Positions 45,126-55,265 of a stretch of DNA of 64,000 bases are shown piece after piece; position 1 is the stretch's first letter; every line of letters begins with the position of its first letter. Origin of the DNA: Apodemus sylvaticus. Taxonomy: Eukaryota; Chordata; Mammalia; Rodentia; Muridae. Under the pieces are notes generated by a model, which saw only the letters and a program-made list of their open reading frames with translations, searched no databases and was not told the DNA's origin. The stretch spans positions 29,384,327-29,448,326 of the forward strand of contig NC_067490.1 of NCBI RefSeq assembly GCF_947179515.1, written 5' to 3'. A program made the position numbers and the translations under genes.

Positions 45126-45737
45126 CAACCACTCACCACTGGAGAAGGCTTAGCATTAGAAAACAGGATGTATAATTCTTGCTTTAAATAGCTTAAGGCA
45201 TTAAGCTCTGAGTCCTCTGGAATACATTAAGGCAACAGTTTGGTAGGCAATGTAAATGGTCTTCCTGAATTGAGAAAGCATAGCTTAGAGCAGTTGTAAG
45301 AACTGTAAAATCAACAAGTGGTTTGACATGTTTTTCCTGCTATTTTAATGCAATCCTACTCAAGAATATGCTCTGAACAGAGGCATACTTAAAGGACTGT
45401 CTGAAGAACAAATGTGCTTTATTGAAAATGCACTTGCAGAATTAAGCTCTGCTCCCCCATTATGGATTTCTAAGGCTGCCGAGTTTCTCCACCTGAAGGA
45501 GAGGCTGAGCCCTCCCAGGGAAGGAGAGAAAGCTCACTGCCAGTACCCACACTTAGCAACATAAAGAACTACTAAGGAGAAGAGTCAGGAGGCTCACACA
45601 AAGGGAGAGAGTGCAAATGCTAAAATCAAAACCACAGTTTCATAATAAATAAACAACAAGTAAGGGCACAATCCTGATGGATTTTTTTTTTCTCTAAGAC
45701 TGTAGAGCACAGAGCAGCTAAAGAACTAGGGTATCTC
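45126..45737. other. Unique non-coding sequence
   Basis: No recognisable repeat or exon. Confidence 0.5.
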
Positions 45738-46105
45738 AGGGCTGGGGATATTACCTCAGGTGGTAGAGTGCTTCCCTTATGTACATAAAGCCATGGGCTT
45801 GACCCCCAGCTCTGCAGAAACCCATGAAAAATGGGCGAGACAAGCCTTTAATTCCAGCATTCAAGAGGAGGATGAGAAACTCAGAATGACCCTTGGCTTA
45901 CATAGGCTACATTCTTGGTTACTTTACATTCTTGGTTACTATGGCTACAGTAGTATGTTCAAGGCTAGCCTAGACTATGAGACGGAACTCACTCTGTAGA
46001 CCAGGCTGGCCTCAAACTCTGAAATGCACCTGCCTCTGCCTCCCAGAGTGCTGGGATTATAGGCGTGTGCCACCACCGCCCAGCTGAGACCCTGTCTTAA
46101 AACAA
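45738..46105 (+). mobile_element. B4 SINE split by a reverse B1
   Basis: ID head (AGGGCTGGGGATATTACCTCAGG...CCCCCAGCTCTGC), B1-like body (AGCCTTTAATTCCAGCATTC, CAAGGCTAGCCTAGACTATGAGAC), interruption at 45984-46085, then GAGACCCTGTCTTAAAACAAAAATAC. Confidence 0.85.
45984..46085 (-). mobile_element. B1 SINE fragment nested in B4
   Basis: Reverse B1 3'-truncated: AACTCACTCTGTAGACCAGGCTGGCC to GGCGTGTGCCACCACCGCCC. GAGAC occurs on both sides, the remains of a target duplication. Confidence 0.9.
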
Positions 46106-46294
46106 AAATACATCCCATAAGGCCTATTTCCCTACTTCAGAAGCAGATATAGGACATTTTAGATTTAGAAAGACAAATTTAGGAAAGAGCCACTAGAGCT
46201 TCCCTGTTCATGATGGGAACTTCAGGACCCAGGCTTGCTTAGTCATTAAGTCCTAATAAATAATCAAGTCAAAATCCTGTCTCAAAAAAACCAA

Positions 46295-46480
46295 GCAAAT
46301 GGTTTAGTGGGTGAGAACATTAATCTTCCAAAAGACCCAAGTTCAATTCCTAGCTCCCAATTCAGTCAATTCACAACCACCTGTAACTCCAGACTTAGAG
46401 GCATCCTCCGGCCTCGTAGGTACCTGTGCTTACAGGCACATGCCCACACACATACATATCATTAGAAAGAAAAAAAGAAA
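46295..46480 (+). mobile_element. B3 SINE
   Basis: ATGGTTTAGTGGGTGAGAACATTAATCTTCC, ACCACCTGTAACTCCAGACTTAG, CATCCTCCGGCCTCG, and GCCCACACACATACATATC tail. Confidence 0.78.
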
Positions 46481-46554
46481 TACTTGGAAGGCCATGATAG
46501 TTTCACTGAATTCTTTACATACAGGATAAGGATGTCAATTTCTCCTTTAAGTGT

Positions 46555-46990
46555 CTGTCCTTGATGAAATAAATAATGCAGCCCTCTGGAAAACATTCTG
46601 CCCATTTCTTAAAAAGTTAAACATAGAGTTACTGTACAGTCTGGTAAGTTTATACACTTAGACATTTGTTTTACAGAAAGGGAAAACATGTTCACACTAA
46701 AACCTGTACATGAGCATTCACAGCAACTATATTTTTAATTTCCTAAAAAAAACTGCAAACAGCCAAATGTCTTTCAGGTGAAGAGTGCAACAGGCTGTTG
46801 TACACCCATACTATTACTCAGCAAACTGTGGCACGTGAAAAAAAGACTGTGTGATTCCATTTATCCAGGGTACTAAAAAGTTAAAACAAGCAAGAAAAAT
46901 GGCTATTGCCAGGAGCTGGGGGAACAAGGAATGGAGAACTGTTCAATGTATACAACTACTTCAGTTTTGTAGATGTCTGAGGGAAACGGT
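46555..46990 (+). mobile_element. Old L1 ORF2 C-terminal region / 3' end
   Basis: CCTCTGGAAAACATTCTGCCCATTTC, AAACATAGAGTTACTGTACAG, GTTCACACTAAAACCTGTACATGAGCATTCACAGCAAC and AAACAGCCAAATGTCTTTCAGGTGAA follow the sense ORF2 end found in old mammalian L1s. Confidence 0.75.
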
Positions 46991-47024
46991 AGTGTGCTAA
47001 TACGGATGTATTTAATGCATAGAA

Positions 47025-47110
47025 ATGGGGGCGGGGCACACATCGTGGTCACATCTGTAACCCCAGAACTCAAGAAATCAGACAGGAGGACCACTGACAA
47101 TTTCAAGAAT
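47025..47110 (+). mobile_element. B1 SINE fragment
   Basis: GGGGCGGGGCACACATCGTGGTCACATCTGTAACCCCAGAACTC, a decayed B1 5' half. Confidence 0.5.
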
Positions 47111-47371
47111 AAGATTCTACACAGTGCGATCTGGGGTGAGGAGGAAATAGAGTAGGGAAGGCCACTAGATAGAAACAAAACTTGAGGGTCCTACAAAGAC
47201 ACCATGCTATTCTAGTCTCAGATTATATCCATTCTTCTTTACAGCTCCTGTATATTTTCAATTCCCTTCCAATTAAATATTCCATATATCATTTTTCCAG
47301 GTGGAAAATGTCCATGGCCAATACAATCACTGTTCATGATGAGTACAGTGGTTGTACAAATTCTTAACTCT

Positions 47372-47560
47372 CTTTTTATTTTTTAAGATTTATTTATTGT
47401 ATTTTTGTGAGTACACTGTTGCTGTCTTCAGACACACCAGAAGAGGACATCAGATCCCATTACAGATGGCTGTGAATCACCATGTGGTTGCTGGGAATTG
47501 AACTCAGGATCTCTGGAAGAGCAGTCCGTGCTCTTAACCGCTGAGCCATCTCTCCAGCCC
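47372..47560 (-). mobile_element. B2 SINE with perfect target-site duplication
   Basis: Reverse B2 with a T-rich start and ending CCGCTGAGCCATCTCTCCAGCCC. The 15-mer CAAATTCTTAACTCT lies at 47357-47371 and 47561-47575. It is inserted about 1.2 kb into the presumed intron from the promoter, antisense-oriented in the window and sense to the gene. Confidence 0.98.
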
Positions 47561-47575
47561 CAAATTCTTAACTCT

Positions 47576-48519
47576 TGATCCTCTTCCTTGGTGCCTAGAA
47601 CCCAATGGTAAGTGCGTATACAGTGCTTCTGCTACATACCAAAGCAAGCTTTCTTAAGGAAAGGCACACATGCTATGTTAAGCACTGCACTGAATTAGAA
47701 GCATTTTTCTTGAAATACCATTTGTTCTGCAAGAACAACAACAACAACAAAACCAACCAACAACCAGGGTGACTTAGACTCACATTTAGCAGACATTTCC
47801 TTGAAACTAAATTTTGGGAACAACTGACAATATTTTGTTGATAATGAGAAAAGTTTCACGATTTCCACTGAAATTTTCAATGCTCCAAAATGAAGCCTCT
47901 CCAGTCTGACAGCTTTCCAGATGTTAATGAAAGTCATTTAGAGACATTAATACGATGTGTTAGCATCCGGAACCTTCCTTAATAGGGTATGCCTAAACAA
48001 ACCCATTATAATGCAAAACAGTTCCATTCAAATACAAGACAGTCTGAGAAATTTTCATATAACCATGAACTCGGGTTTCATACCAAAACTAGCCTTTAAA
48101 AACCATCTTCTGAACTTCTGGCGGAATCACAAAGAATACCCACAGTCATTTGGAAAAACAATTCGAATATTTCTCATCTAGTTAAAACCAAATTTCCTTT
48201 AAATAGTTCATTCAAAACACATCACAACAGACAATGCAAAATGAGAACCCAGCTGCTTTTTCTATTAAGCCTGCCTTGGAAAGGATCTGTAAACTATGTA
48301 TCGGGTTGTTCGTCTTAATTCTTCTGTTTAGGGTATACTATTTTCATTAAATTGAGTTATGCATGTTAATATATCACGTATTATTCAACGAATAAGCATT
48401 TTACACGTCGTTCTCATTTCTAATACAACAAATGTATCGGACTGCGTGGTCCTGAGACCTTCTGATCCGTTCTTCTTATCGGTAGAATGTGAAGTTTTCT
48501 TAGCCAAACTCTGGGGCAC
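47576..48519. other. Unique sequence leading into the CpG island
   Basis: A (CAA)n tract at 47727-47748, otherwise unique DNA with no repeat. The repeat-free character next to a promoter is typical of first-intron starts. No specific motif named. Confidence 0.5.
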
Positions 48520-48723
48520 ACCCCTAGGCCGCACAGGACAGCTCAGCAGGACCACGAAGGCCTCTCCCGCCTCGGGCTTGGGCGGTGCGTGTCCGGGCCT
48601 CTCGCCAGCCGCAGGCCGCGCGGAGGCGAAGGTTGCCCGCCCGCTCGCTCGCTCGCCCGCCCGCCCAGCCGGGCCCAGAGCAGGCTCGGGCAGCGGCGGG
48701 TCGCAGAGAGCACGCGCCCGTAC

Positions 48724-48755
48724 CTGTTGGTCATTCCGGCCGCCACGCCCAGCAT
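48724..48755 (-). CDS. Lims1: 5' coding exon of a Lims1 (PINCH1) isoform, partial
   Basis: On the minus strand ATG at 48755-48753 opens the frame MLGVAAGMTN, followed by two bases AG of a split codon and the donor GTACGG (intron from 48723). I remember an alternative human LIMS1 N-terminus beginning MLGVAAGMT, ahead of the common SNMANAL start. An AG+C junction would give Ser here, which fits. LIMS1/PINCH1 is a five-LIM-domain adaptor that binds integrin-linked kinase and parvin at focal adhesions. This exon would supply only a short isoform-specific leader and no LIM domain. A second in-frame ATG (codon 8) lies in the same exon. The region upstream is GC-rich 5' UTR. Alternative: another gene with a similar leader. 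No search was run and the downstream exons are outside the window. Confidence 0.6.
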
Positions 48756-48860
48756 CTCCGCGGTCCACGCCGGGTCGGTCTATGCCTCAGTCTCCGCTGC
48801 TGCGGCCGCACCCTCTTCCCTCACTGCCGCGGCGAGCAGTCGACTTGAGGGTCGGTCCCA
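48756..48860 (-). other. Lims1: Probable 5' UTR of the exon
   Basis: GC-rich sequence directly 5' of the ATG, with CGG/CCG runs (GCTGCTGCGGCCGC) typical of mammalian 5' UTRs. The transcription start cannot be placed from sequence alone. Confidence 0.45.
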
Positions 48861-48917
48861 GGCAGGAAGGGGGCGGGACGAGGCGGCCCCGTGGCCACTA
48901 GCCGGTAGTGGCCGGCG

Positions 48918-48926
48918 AATGGCGGC
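48918..48926 (+). promoter_or_regulatory. Partial YY1-like motif
   Basis: AATGGCGGC within the CpG island resembles the core of the YY1 consensus AAGATGGCGGC, which is often found near starts of TATA-less promoters. The match is partial. Confidence 0.3.
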
Positions 48927-49150
48927 GTTGACCACGCCCCAAAGAGCGCCAGTCTAGGCTCGCGAGGGGGGCGTGGCTAAGACTCGCAAAGGTCCGGCTT
49001 GGGCGGGGCGAAGTTTTTTTGAGAGGGCGTGGTTAAGTCCTGCGGGGGTGGGACGGTGTGCTGGTGTGAAGTGTAGACTGGGGGGTGGGGGGGCAGAGCC
49101 TGGAAACGGGCGGAGCGAAGTCAGGGGCGGGGGGCTGGTCCTTAATTGTC

Positions 49151-49549
49151 ATAGCTCCTCCTTCCTCCACATAGTTCCGCCCCTTCCCTGGCTTGGCCCC
49201 AAGCCTGCTTTCTCCAAGGCTCCTCTCCTGGCCCTAAGCAGACAGAAAGACTTAAAGCTGTTCCGAGGATGGAAGGCTACAGAGTGTAACCTCCGGGAAC
49301 ACTTGTTAAGGTGTGATGGTCAAAGAACAGGCAAGAGTGCCCTTAGCTTGAGGCTCTGACTCAACTTGGCGTTAGGCCACCTGGTTGCGTCGGCAAGGGC
49401 TTGGGGATCTTACAGGGTTCCCACCTGGCCTGCACAGGTCCAGGAGATTGAACCAATGAGGATGTCTTGCAAGTCAGTCTTCCTGGGATGGAGGTCTCAT
49501 CTGGATTGGCCATTTCCAGCGAGCCCTCCCCTTGCTCTTATTAGAATTT
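49151..49549. other. Unique upstream flank
   Basis: GC content falls away from the island. No recognisable repeat or coding sequence. Confidence 0.5.
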
Positions 49550-49675
49550 TAGGGGCCTCCAAGATGGCTCAACAATTCAGTCCCTGAGCCCCTCATGGTG
49601 GAAGGAGACAATCGTCTCCAATTGTCCTTTGACCTCCAAACACACATACGCAATAAATAACTAAATAAATGTAAT
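49550..49675 (+). mobile_element. B3-like SINE, degraded
   Basis: GGGGCCTCCAAGATGGCTCAACAATTCAG head and CCTTTGACCTCCAAACACACATACGCAATAAATAACTAAATAAATG tail. Confidence 0.62.
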
Positions 49676-49909
49676 GAAATAGAATTTAAATTTTTTTGCC
49701 TCCAAAAGAAAAAAATGTTGCCATTTTGGGATAGTTGGGTAAAAACTGGCTGCCTCTTGATTAGTAGTTTTTAGTTTCATCATAGTAATGCCATTTGTGG
49801 AATGTGCTCTCAGAGTGATTCTACTTCTGTGGTTGACCAAAGTTTGCCACAAAGAAAGCTTAGAAAAATACAGTTGTTCTAGAAAACGGGATTGAAAATG
49901 AAAAAAAAA

Positions 49910-50014
49910 GCCGGGAGGTGGTGGCGCACGCCTGTAATCCCAGCACTTGGGAGGCAGAGGCAGGCGGATTTCTGAGTTCGAGGCCAGCCTGGTCTACAGA
50001 GTGAGTTCCAGGAC
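49910..50014 (+). mobile_element. 3'-truncated B1 SINE flanked by target duplication
   Basis: GCCGGGAGGTGGTGGCGCACG to GAGTGAGTTCCAGGAC, then it stops without an A-tail. AAAACGGGATTGAA (49883-49896) and AAAACCGGATTGAA (50015-50028) flank it. An A-run sits before the head, not after the tail. Confidence 0.95.
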
Positions 50015-50204
50015 AAAACCGGATTGAATTTCTAACTGCTCAACTTTACTTGTACCTCAATAAAAAAGGATGCTACCATGACAATTTCTTTATTTTTGAT
50101 CAGGCTATCAACAATCAGCTTTTAAAAACAGAATTTGGTATTTGGAAGTTTTTCACATATGTGTGCATATGCACACTAGAAATACAAAGTACACACAAAT
50201 TGAA

Positions 50205-50409
50205 AAAAATTGTGTGTGTGTGAATGAGAGTGCATTCATGTATGCCTATTCACCACCTACGTACCCCTCAGACACTCCAGGATGGCGTTGGAGCCCTCAG
50301 ATCTGTGGTTGCAGATGTTTGTAAGCTGCCCTGTGGGTGCTGGGAACTAAACCAGGGTCCTCTGCAAGAGCACCAAGCATGCTCCACTGCTGAGCGATTT
50401 CCCAGCCCC
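50205..50409 (-). mobile_element. B3 SINE
   Basis: Reverse B3: TTGTGTGTGTGTGAATGAGAGTGCATTCATG, AGCTGCCCTGTGGGTGCTGGGAACTAAACCAGGGTCC, GCTGAGCGATTTCCCAGCCCC. Confidence 0.88.
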
Positions 50410-50463
50410 ACAAAGTTCTTGAAAAGAATATTCAAAATAAATAGTTAAACATGCATTTTCCCT

Positions 50464-50615
50464 GAGCTGTGCATAGTGGTGCATACCTTTAATCCCAGCA
50501 CTGAGGAGGCAGTGATAGGTGAATCTTGGTGAGTTGGAGGCCAGCCTGGTCTACATCTTGAGTTCCAGGACAGCCAAAGCTACATAGTGAGACCCTATCT
50601 CCAAACAAACAAAAA
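50464..50615 (+). mobile_element. B1 SINE
   Basis: GAGCTGTGCATAGTGGTGC head, GGAGGCCAGCCTGGTCTACATC, GAGACCCTATCTCC tail. Confidence 0.92.
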
Positions 50616-51141
50616 TAAGACAAAAAACTAAGAAAATGGTGGGGTTTTTTTTCTTATTATTTTACATCTCCTTTTGTCTCTACCACATAAGTGTGTAATA
50701 AGAGGGCAGGGGAAACCATTTCCTGCCCCCAAATAATAGACTAGTTAGATAACTCCTGTATCTTCAGAACTAAATTTTACTCTAACTTTACCGTTTTTGT
50801 TATACTAGGAAACCGAATACTACAGGGTAGGCAATATTGTGCATTAATTCTGAGTGAAATCTTGAACTCCAAATGTCCTGGGATCCAACTCACGCTTGAA
50901 GAAGCCAAGAATCCAGTAACTGCTCAGTGCACATGTTAGATGAAGACTCAGCAGTCGCAATCTGGCACTGATGGCTGGGACAATCCTGGAGACCTGCTTG
51001 ATCGCAGTCTACATTGGAAGCTCAAAGAAGTTAGCTCAAAGAACCTCAAAGAGGTCAAACTGGCAAAAAACAAAGTTCCCACTCTTGTCCTTGTATCTGG
51101 GCCACCACCTGAAGGATACTGCCTACTTTCAGACTTCAAAT
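50616..51141. other. Unique upstream sequence
   Basis: Contains a 67-codon plus frame (50940-51143) without recognised homology. No repeat. Confidence 0.45.
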
Positions 51142-51152
51142 AATCTGATTTT

Positions 51153-51338
51153 AGCCGGATGGTGGTGGCGCATGCCTGTAATCCCAGCACTCTAGGAGGC
51201 AGAGGCAGGCGGATTTCTGAGTTCGAGGCCAGCCTGGTCTACAGAGTGAGTTCCAGGACAGCCAGGGCTATACAGAGGAAACCCTGTCTCGAAAAAACCA
51301 AAAATCCAAAAACAACAACAAAAAACAAACAAACAAAA
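51153..51338 (+). mobile_element. B1 SINE with target-site duplication
   Basis: AGCCGGATGGTGGTGGCGC head to CCCTGTCTCGAAAAAACC and an A-rich tail. AATCTGATTTT is duplicated at 51142-51152 and 51339-51349. Confidence 0.97.
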
Positions 51339-51349
51339 AATCTGATTTT

Positions 51350-51769
51350 TTAAAAATTATTTCACAGGAGTGCCCAGTGGGGTTACATTTTAGTTGATTC
51401 TAGATTCAGTGAAGTCGATAACAACGATGAGGCCGACATCACGTTCTCTGAACACCAAGGGTCTTTACAACACTTGACAAAGGGACCTAGGGTTTCCTGT
51501 ATAGAGAAAGCATGGACTCTTCCACTGAGCTCCAGTCCAGCCACATCCTTATCACATTAAGAAAAAGCGTGGGCTAGGAGAATATTTGTGCAAGATGTTT
51601 CTGGGAAAAGCACAGTTTAGCATTCCTAAAATTTCACGCGCCCGGAGTTGTGCATGATGAATCCCGTCCCTCCTACATGATCATGTATGAGATCAGCGGT
51701 TCTAAGAACCCAGCCTGACTTCATTTTTAGCTGTTTATCTGGATACATCATTGACATTATTTCTTGTAG
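51350..51769. other. Unique upstream sequence
   Basis: No recognisable repeat or exon. Confidence 0.45.
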
Positions 51770-52290
51770 TGGGGCTGGAGACACAGATCAGCAATGAGCC
51801 CACTTGGTGGATTGGTGTCAATGAATATGGGAAGGAACCTTGTTGGAGTAGGTGTGGTCTCATCGGAGAAGTGGTTTAACTAGTGGTGCGCTAGCCGGGC
51901 GGTGGTGGCGCATGCCTTTAATCCCAGCACTCTGGGAGGCAGAGGCAGGCAGATTTCTGAGTTCAGTTCGAGGCTAGCCTGGTCTACAGAGTGAGTTCCA
52001 GGACAGCCAGGGCTATACAGAGAAACCCTGTCTCGAAAGAACTAAAAAAAAGAAGAAGAAGAAGAAGCCTACAGAACTAGAGGTGAGCTTTGAGGTTTCT
52101 GCCCGGCCTCTCTGTCTGCTTCCTGCCAAAATCAGTATTTAAAGCTCTCTCAGCTGCTGCTCCAGCGCCACACTCCACACCATGATAACAGACTAACCCT
52201 CTGAAACTGTACACAAGACCCTAATTAAATAATTTTACAGGAGTTGCCTTGCCGATATCTCTTCACAGCAGTCGAACAGTAACCAAAACA
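51770..52290 (+). mobile_element. MaLR-type LTR (ORR1/MTE-like), split by a B1
   Basis: Left part has CACTTGGTGGATTGGTG...ACCTTGTTGGAGTAGGTGTGG. Right part has GAGCTTTGAGGTTTCTGCCC, CAGCTGCTGCTCCAGCGCC, ACTAACCCTCTGAAACTGT, AATTAAATAATTTTAC and TCTCTTCACAGCAGTCGAACAGTAACCAAAACA. Same family as 30540-30984. Confidence 0.82.
51893..52066 (+). mobile_element. B1 SINE nested in LTR
   Basis: AGCCGGGCGGTGGTGGCGC to CTGTCTCGAAAGAAC, ending in (GAA)n. It contains a 5-base duplication (GAGTTCAGTTCGAGG) in the mid body. Confidence 0.96.
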
Positions 52291-52344
52291 GTGAGTTACA
52301 TTATTATCTGAGACTTGCACTGCTATCTTGAAATCTGGAGTTCT

Positions 52345-53335
52345 TATAACAATTTTTTTCATTTATTTATTTATTCACCTACCATCCCATTGGAAGCCCC
52401 CTTCCCTTTCTTCTCCCAGTCCCACCCTTACAGATTTCTCCCTCATTAACTCCTCCCCTTCTCCTCAGAGAAAGGGCAACCCCACCCCCCCCTTGGGTAC
52501 TACCTCACCCTGAAACATCTAGTTCTGGCAGGACTAAGTCCATCTCTCCTACTGAAGCCCAACCAGGAAGTCAGGTAGGGGAAGGGATCCGATGGCAGGC
52601 AACAGGGTCAGAGACAAACTCCATTCCAGTCGTTAGGGGACCCACATGAATACCAAGCTGTGTCGTATCAGCTACAAATGTGTAGGAATCCTGGGTCCAG
52701 CTCCCCCCATTCCCGCCCCCACACACACCATAAGCTCTTTGGCTGGTGGTTCAGTGTAAACCCCCATGGGCCCAGGTTAGTTGACTCTGTAGGTTTTCTT
52801 GTGGTGCCCTTGACCACTCTGACTTTCTCACTTTTATCCCCCACTCTATCACAAGACTGCGACAACTCTGCCAGATGTTTGGCTGCGGGTCTCTACATCT
52901 GTTTCCATCTGCTGCTGGATGAAGCTGCTCGGGAGACAGTTCCTGTAATATGTCTTTCTGTGTTCTGGGTTACCACCTCACTGAGGATGGTATTTTCTAG
53001 CCCCACCCATTGGCCTGCAAATTTCATGATGCTCTTGTTTTTAATAGCCAAATGGTAGTCTATCGTGTAGATGTGTACCACATTTTCTTTATTCATTCTT
53101 CCTTTGAGGAACATCTAGGTTGTTTCCAGTTTCTGACTATTACAAATAAAACTGCTATGAGCATAGTTGAGCAAGTATCCTTGTGGTTTAGTGGGGCATC
53201 TTTTGGGTATATGCCCAGGAGTTGGTATAGCTGTGTCTTGGGGTAGACTTATTCCCAATTTTCTGAGAAACCATCAAAATGACTTCCAAAGTGGTTGTAC
53301 AAATTTTCACTCCCACTAGCAACAGAGGAGTATAA
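52345..53335 (-). mobile_element. L1 3' end: ORF2 C-terminus and 3' UTR
   Basis: On the minus strand it runs from the late ORF2 region (GTACAACCACTTTGGAAGTCA, ATACCAACTCCTGGGCATATACCC, GTGGTACACATCTACACG) into the 3' UTR with the C/T-rich block at 52395-52520. 5'-truncated; frame broken. Confidence 0.93.
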
Positions 53336-53338
53336 CTA

Positions 53339-53455
53339 CTTTTTTTTTTTAAGGTTAACACTAGGCTAACCTGGAACTTCCTACATAGACCAGGCTGGCC
53401 TTGATCCACTTGCTGTATGCTGGGATTAAAGGGTGAGATGTCACCACACCCACGT
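53339..53455 (-). mobile_element. Old B1 SINE
   Basis: CTAGGCTAACCTGGAACTTCCTACATAGACCAGGCTGGCCTTG to GCTGGGATTAAAGGGTGAG. Confidence 0.8.
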
Positions 53456-54120
53456 TCATAAGCACTTTTTACCCTAGGTAATCTCGTGAATTCTGAACAC
53501 CAGAGCTCAGTCTTTATTCTCAATACCCAGTCTAGGGTTTTATCTGTTTAACAATATGTATATTGTGTTTATCTGTACCCATTAGGAAAGTTGGGGGACT
53601 TTCTTCAGTAGCACTGTTAAGAATGGTTTCCTTTCCATTGGTATTGCTAAAAATTACCTCAGGCCTTCTATTACCCAAAAACTGATCGACCAAGGCAACA
53701 GTTCAGACTTGAGAGCCGAAAGCTGAGTACTGGACGCTTCTCAAGGCCAGCTTCTAAAGTCTAAAACAGTAAAAACCACAATGAGCACATATGCAGATGT
53801 TGGAAGTGCTGCCTGGTGGTCAGCCCTGACTCAAGCCAATTTAGACATAATAGCTTATACTGGCCTTTACTTTGATGGGTCCTAGGTGAAGATTATGGTA
53901 GTGGAATGTCTTAAGATTTACAAACCTCATAACATAAAGAACATAACAGGGTATGTGGTCACCATGACCCTGACCTGAGTCAAGTTAATTTTTCTGTGTC
54001 AATGACTGGCAGGCATATTACAGCAACAATATGAAATTGCTGGTGGGCATGGAACAAAATGGCTACAGCTATGCTGTGGGGCAGGCTTCAACATCATCTA
54101 CTACTTCGAGACAAGTAGGC
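53456..54120. other. Unique or unclassified sequence
   Basis: No SINE or L1 recognised. The motif ACAAAATGGCTACAGC near 54056 hints at LTR origin but nothing firm. Confidence 0.4.
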
Positions 54121-54290
54121 TGGGGCTGGAGAGATGGATCTTCTTCCTGAGGTCCTGAGTTCAATTCCCAGCAACCACGTGGTGGCTCACAACCATCTGT
54201 AATGGGATCTGATGCCCTATTCTGGTATGTCTGAAGATAGCTACAATGTACTCATATACATAAAATAAATAAAATCCTTTTAAAAAAAAG
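54121..54290 (+). mobile_element. B2 SINE with a short deletion
   Basis: GGGGCTGGAGAGATGGATCTTC: the 'ctcagtggttaagagcactgactg' part is missing. Body and tail (ACATAAAATAAATAAAATCC) are intact. Confidence 0.95.
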
Positions 54291-54479
54291 TACAAGCATG
54301 CTGGGGCAGGCTGCTTCATACTGTTTTATTTGGAGGGTGGATGGGTGCCTTGTTCACCCTCAAAGGATTTCACATATTTCTTCTCATCAGTTTCTTCACT
54401 ATAATTCACCCAGCTCTGAAGGGTCACTCAGTGTCATCTTGATCAGCCAATCATCTTCATAACAGGATTTTGTTACAGC

Positions 54480-55265
54480 ATTTTCAAAACCCGTTTCTAG
54501 TTGTGGTGTGGCTCATCCCTTAGCACACATTTTTAATCTCTCTGGATGGAATATAGACTTGCCCTTAGTACTCACCTTTAATCCCAAACAATGAAGGTAA
54601 AGTTAGTTTGTAGAAGGAAGCACCCATGTTTGAAAGTGATGTCTAATTGAGGGGCAGACAAAGTGATGAATCAGAGAAAGATTTGACAGAATAGGATCTG
54701 CTCAACTCTCATGAGAAGAGAGGAAAGGGAAGCTACTAAGGGAGACACAGACAGTACAGGAGGAAGAGAGGACAGTACAGGAGTACAGTAGAGTTCTTGG
54801 AGAGCAGTGCAGTAGAGTTGAGAGGCGGGGCAGAGCAGCACAGAGAGGGAGACTGAGGTGGTTTTACTGGGAGAGTTTTACAGAGAGAGATTGAAGAGAG
54901 AATAAGTTAAACGCAGGAAAAGACAGAATGAGAAGGACCCAAATTAACAAAGATTGCTCAAGTTAGTTTGAATTGCCAAGCAGAGCAATTCAGAGACTGG
55001 GAGAAAAGCCAGTTTGAACAAGTCCGTTGGGAGGAGAGTTTGAGCCAGAACAGCTGAGTTGAATCGACCAGCTAGAGCTCAGAGAAAGAACAAGGAAAAG
55101 GTGAGCTTCCTTCAGTGGCCTCAGAGGCTGACAACATTCTAGGCCTAGATTAGATTGTATGAAGGATAGAAGCTTCCAGGCCTAGGCCTAGATTTCCAGA
55201 CTGAGGCAACAAGCCTCCAAGACAAGAATTACAACAGCAGAATAAAAGTTATATTGACAGGATTT
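54480..55265 (+). repeat. Unclassified purine-rich interspersed-repeat-like element
   Basis: Reiterated GACAGTACAGGAG / GAGTACAGTAGAGTT / GCAGTGCAGTAGAGTTGAG motifs (54745-54830), then GAGAGTTTTACAGAGAGAG and CCAGTTTGAAC/GAGTTTGAGCC motifs. It ends in AATAAAAGTTATATTGACAGG. It resembles rodent medium-reiterated elements that I cannot name. Confidence 0.45.

Larger units (their letters stand above)
48520..49150 (-). promoter_or_regulatory. Lims1: CpG island promoter of the Lims1-like gene
   Basis: Dense CpG, no SINEs and high GC over about 600 bp, in sharp contrast to the AT-leaning flanks. It contains a short 5' coding exon on the minus strand. Upstream of it (higher coordinates) lie several GC boxes: GGGGGCGGGAC at 48869-48879, CCACGCCCC at 48932-48940, GGGGGCGTGG near 48967-48976 and GGGCGGGGC at 49001-49009. 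No TATA box was seen, as expected for a housekeeping-type promoter with dispersed starts. Direction is inferred from the exon; bidirectional activity is possible. Confidence 0.85.

Noticed and set aside
48359..48957. Several long open frames (up to 180 codons) on both strands in the CpG island
   Set aside because: They overlap one another in several frames and are the product of stop-poor, GC-rich DNA. Only the short minus-strand exon has splice support.
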